Part shown: in pieces, positions 63,617-64,000 of the stretch
Layout of the letters: every line of letters begins with the position of its first letter
Numbering within the stretch: position 1 is the stretch's first letter
Assembly: GCF_004336805.1 (NCBI RefSeq)
Contig: NZ_SJXM01000003.1
Location: 248,001 to 312,000, forward strand
Length of the DNA: 64,000 nucleotides
From: Aeromicrobium sp. IC_218
GTDB lineage: Bacteria > Actinomycetota > Actinomycetes > Propionibacteriales > Nocardioidaceae
Reading direction: 5' to 3'
Made by a program: the position numbers and the translations under genes
The notes under the pieces: generated by a model
Databases searched by the model: none
What the model saw: the letters and a program-made list of their open reading frames with translations, nothing else
Told to the model about the DNA's origin: nothing

Positions 63617-63617
<1 letters not shown>
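62484..63617 (+). CDS. carA: Carbamoyl-phosphate synthase small chain
   Basis: 377 aa. N-terminal CPSase small domain ([15 protein letters not shown]) and a class I glutaminase with catalytic C257 (FGICLGNQ) and [11 protein letters not shown]. Gives ammonia to CarB. Overlaps pyrC by ATGA and carB by TGATG. Confidence 0.97.

Positions 63618-64000
<383 letters not shown>

Overview
The window is strongly GC-rich, almost fully coding, and uses many GTG and occasional TTG starts. Its gene order is that of a non-mycelial actinobacterium: thrS-HIT-pgsA, pdxS-pdxT-yebC-ruvCAB-yajC, apt-rel, hisS-aspS-rarA, alaS-ruvX-mltG-aroE, aroCKB-pepQ-efp-nusB, pyrR-pyrB-pyrC-carAB. A Nocardioidaceae genus such as Aeromicrobium or Nocardioides fits best, but that is inference from gene content and style. 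I see no insertion sequence, prophage, CRISPR array or rRNA.

Layout. 1-6.3 kb: the 3' end of hemQ, msrB, a universal-stress-like gene, ppk2, an AbrB-type membrane protein, and a three-gene sulfite-reduction operon (sirohydrochlorin chelatase, zinc-ribbon mini-protein, nirA) preceded by a cysteine-containing leader peptide. 6.4-13.7 kb: a repeat cluster, an AidB-like acyl-CoA dehydrogenase divergent from a YihY/BrkB protein, a DUF3352 protein, two tiny proline/acid-rich genes, a PRISE-like reductase and cardiolipin synthase. 13.8-16.9 kb: an orphan gene, a Gly-Cys-Val tRNA cluster with tandem terminators, a class IV aminotransferase, a fourth tRNA, and an Ltp-domain membrane protein of atypical composition. 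16.9-24.2 kb: an MFS exporter with a putative operator, a second pair of tiny acidic genes, a large-subunit catalase, a stress-type run (PNPOx-like protein, DUF4235, membrane proteins) and a pair of cysteine-bearing membrane proteins. 24.3-58.1 kb: the conserved translation, pyridoxal, recombination, stringent-response, tRNA-synthetase and shikimate backbone. 58.1-58.4 kb: a dense repeat cluster. 59.6-64.0 kb: the pyrimidine operon behind a recognisable PyrR-binding RNA loop, running off the window inside carB.

How it works together. The sulfite reductase operon pairs the siroheme enzyme with the chelatase that makes its cofactor. pdxS and pdxT form one PLP synthase. ruvA, ruvB and ruvC form the Holliday-junction resolvasome. 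aroE, aroC, aroK and aroB cover four shikimate steps. pyrR senses UMP and probably blocks its own ribosome-binding site and so the coupled pyr genes. Genes in the operons overlap by ATGA, GTGA or TGATG, so translational coupling is general.

Points that stand out: (1) a HVDL-type Cys leader peptide upstream of nirA; (2) many genes with a TANNNT box exactly 6-8 nt before the start codon, implying leaderless mRNAs, including an 8-codon leaderless uORF coupled to ruvC; (3) two unlinked tandem pairs of small disordered acidic/proline-rich genes with shared motifs; (4) a GCGGTGAGTC-centred repeat family in intergenic gaps; (5) no secD/secF between yajC and apt, and no PIM genes after pgsA; (6) an orphan zinc-metallochaperone-like lipoprotein under a Zur-like box.
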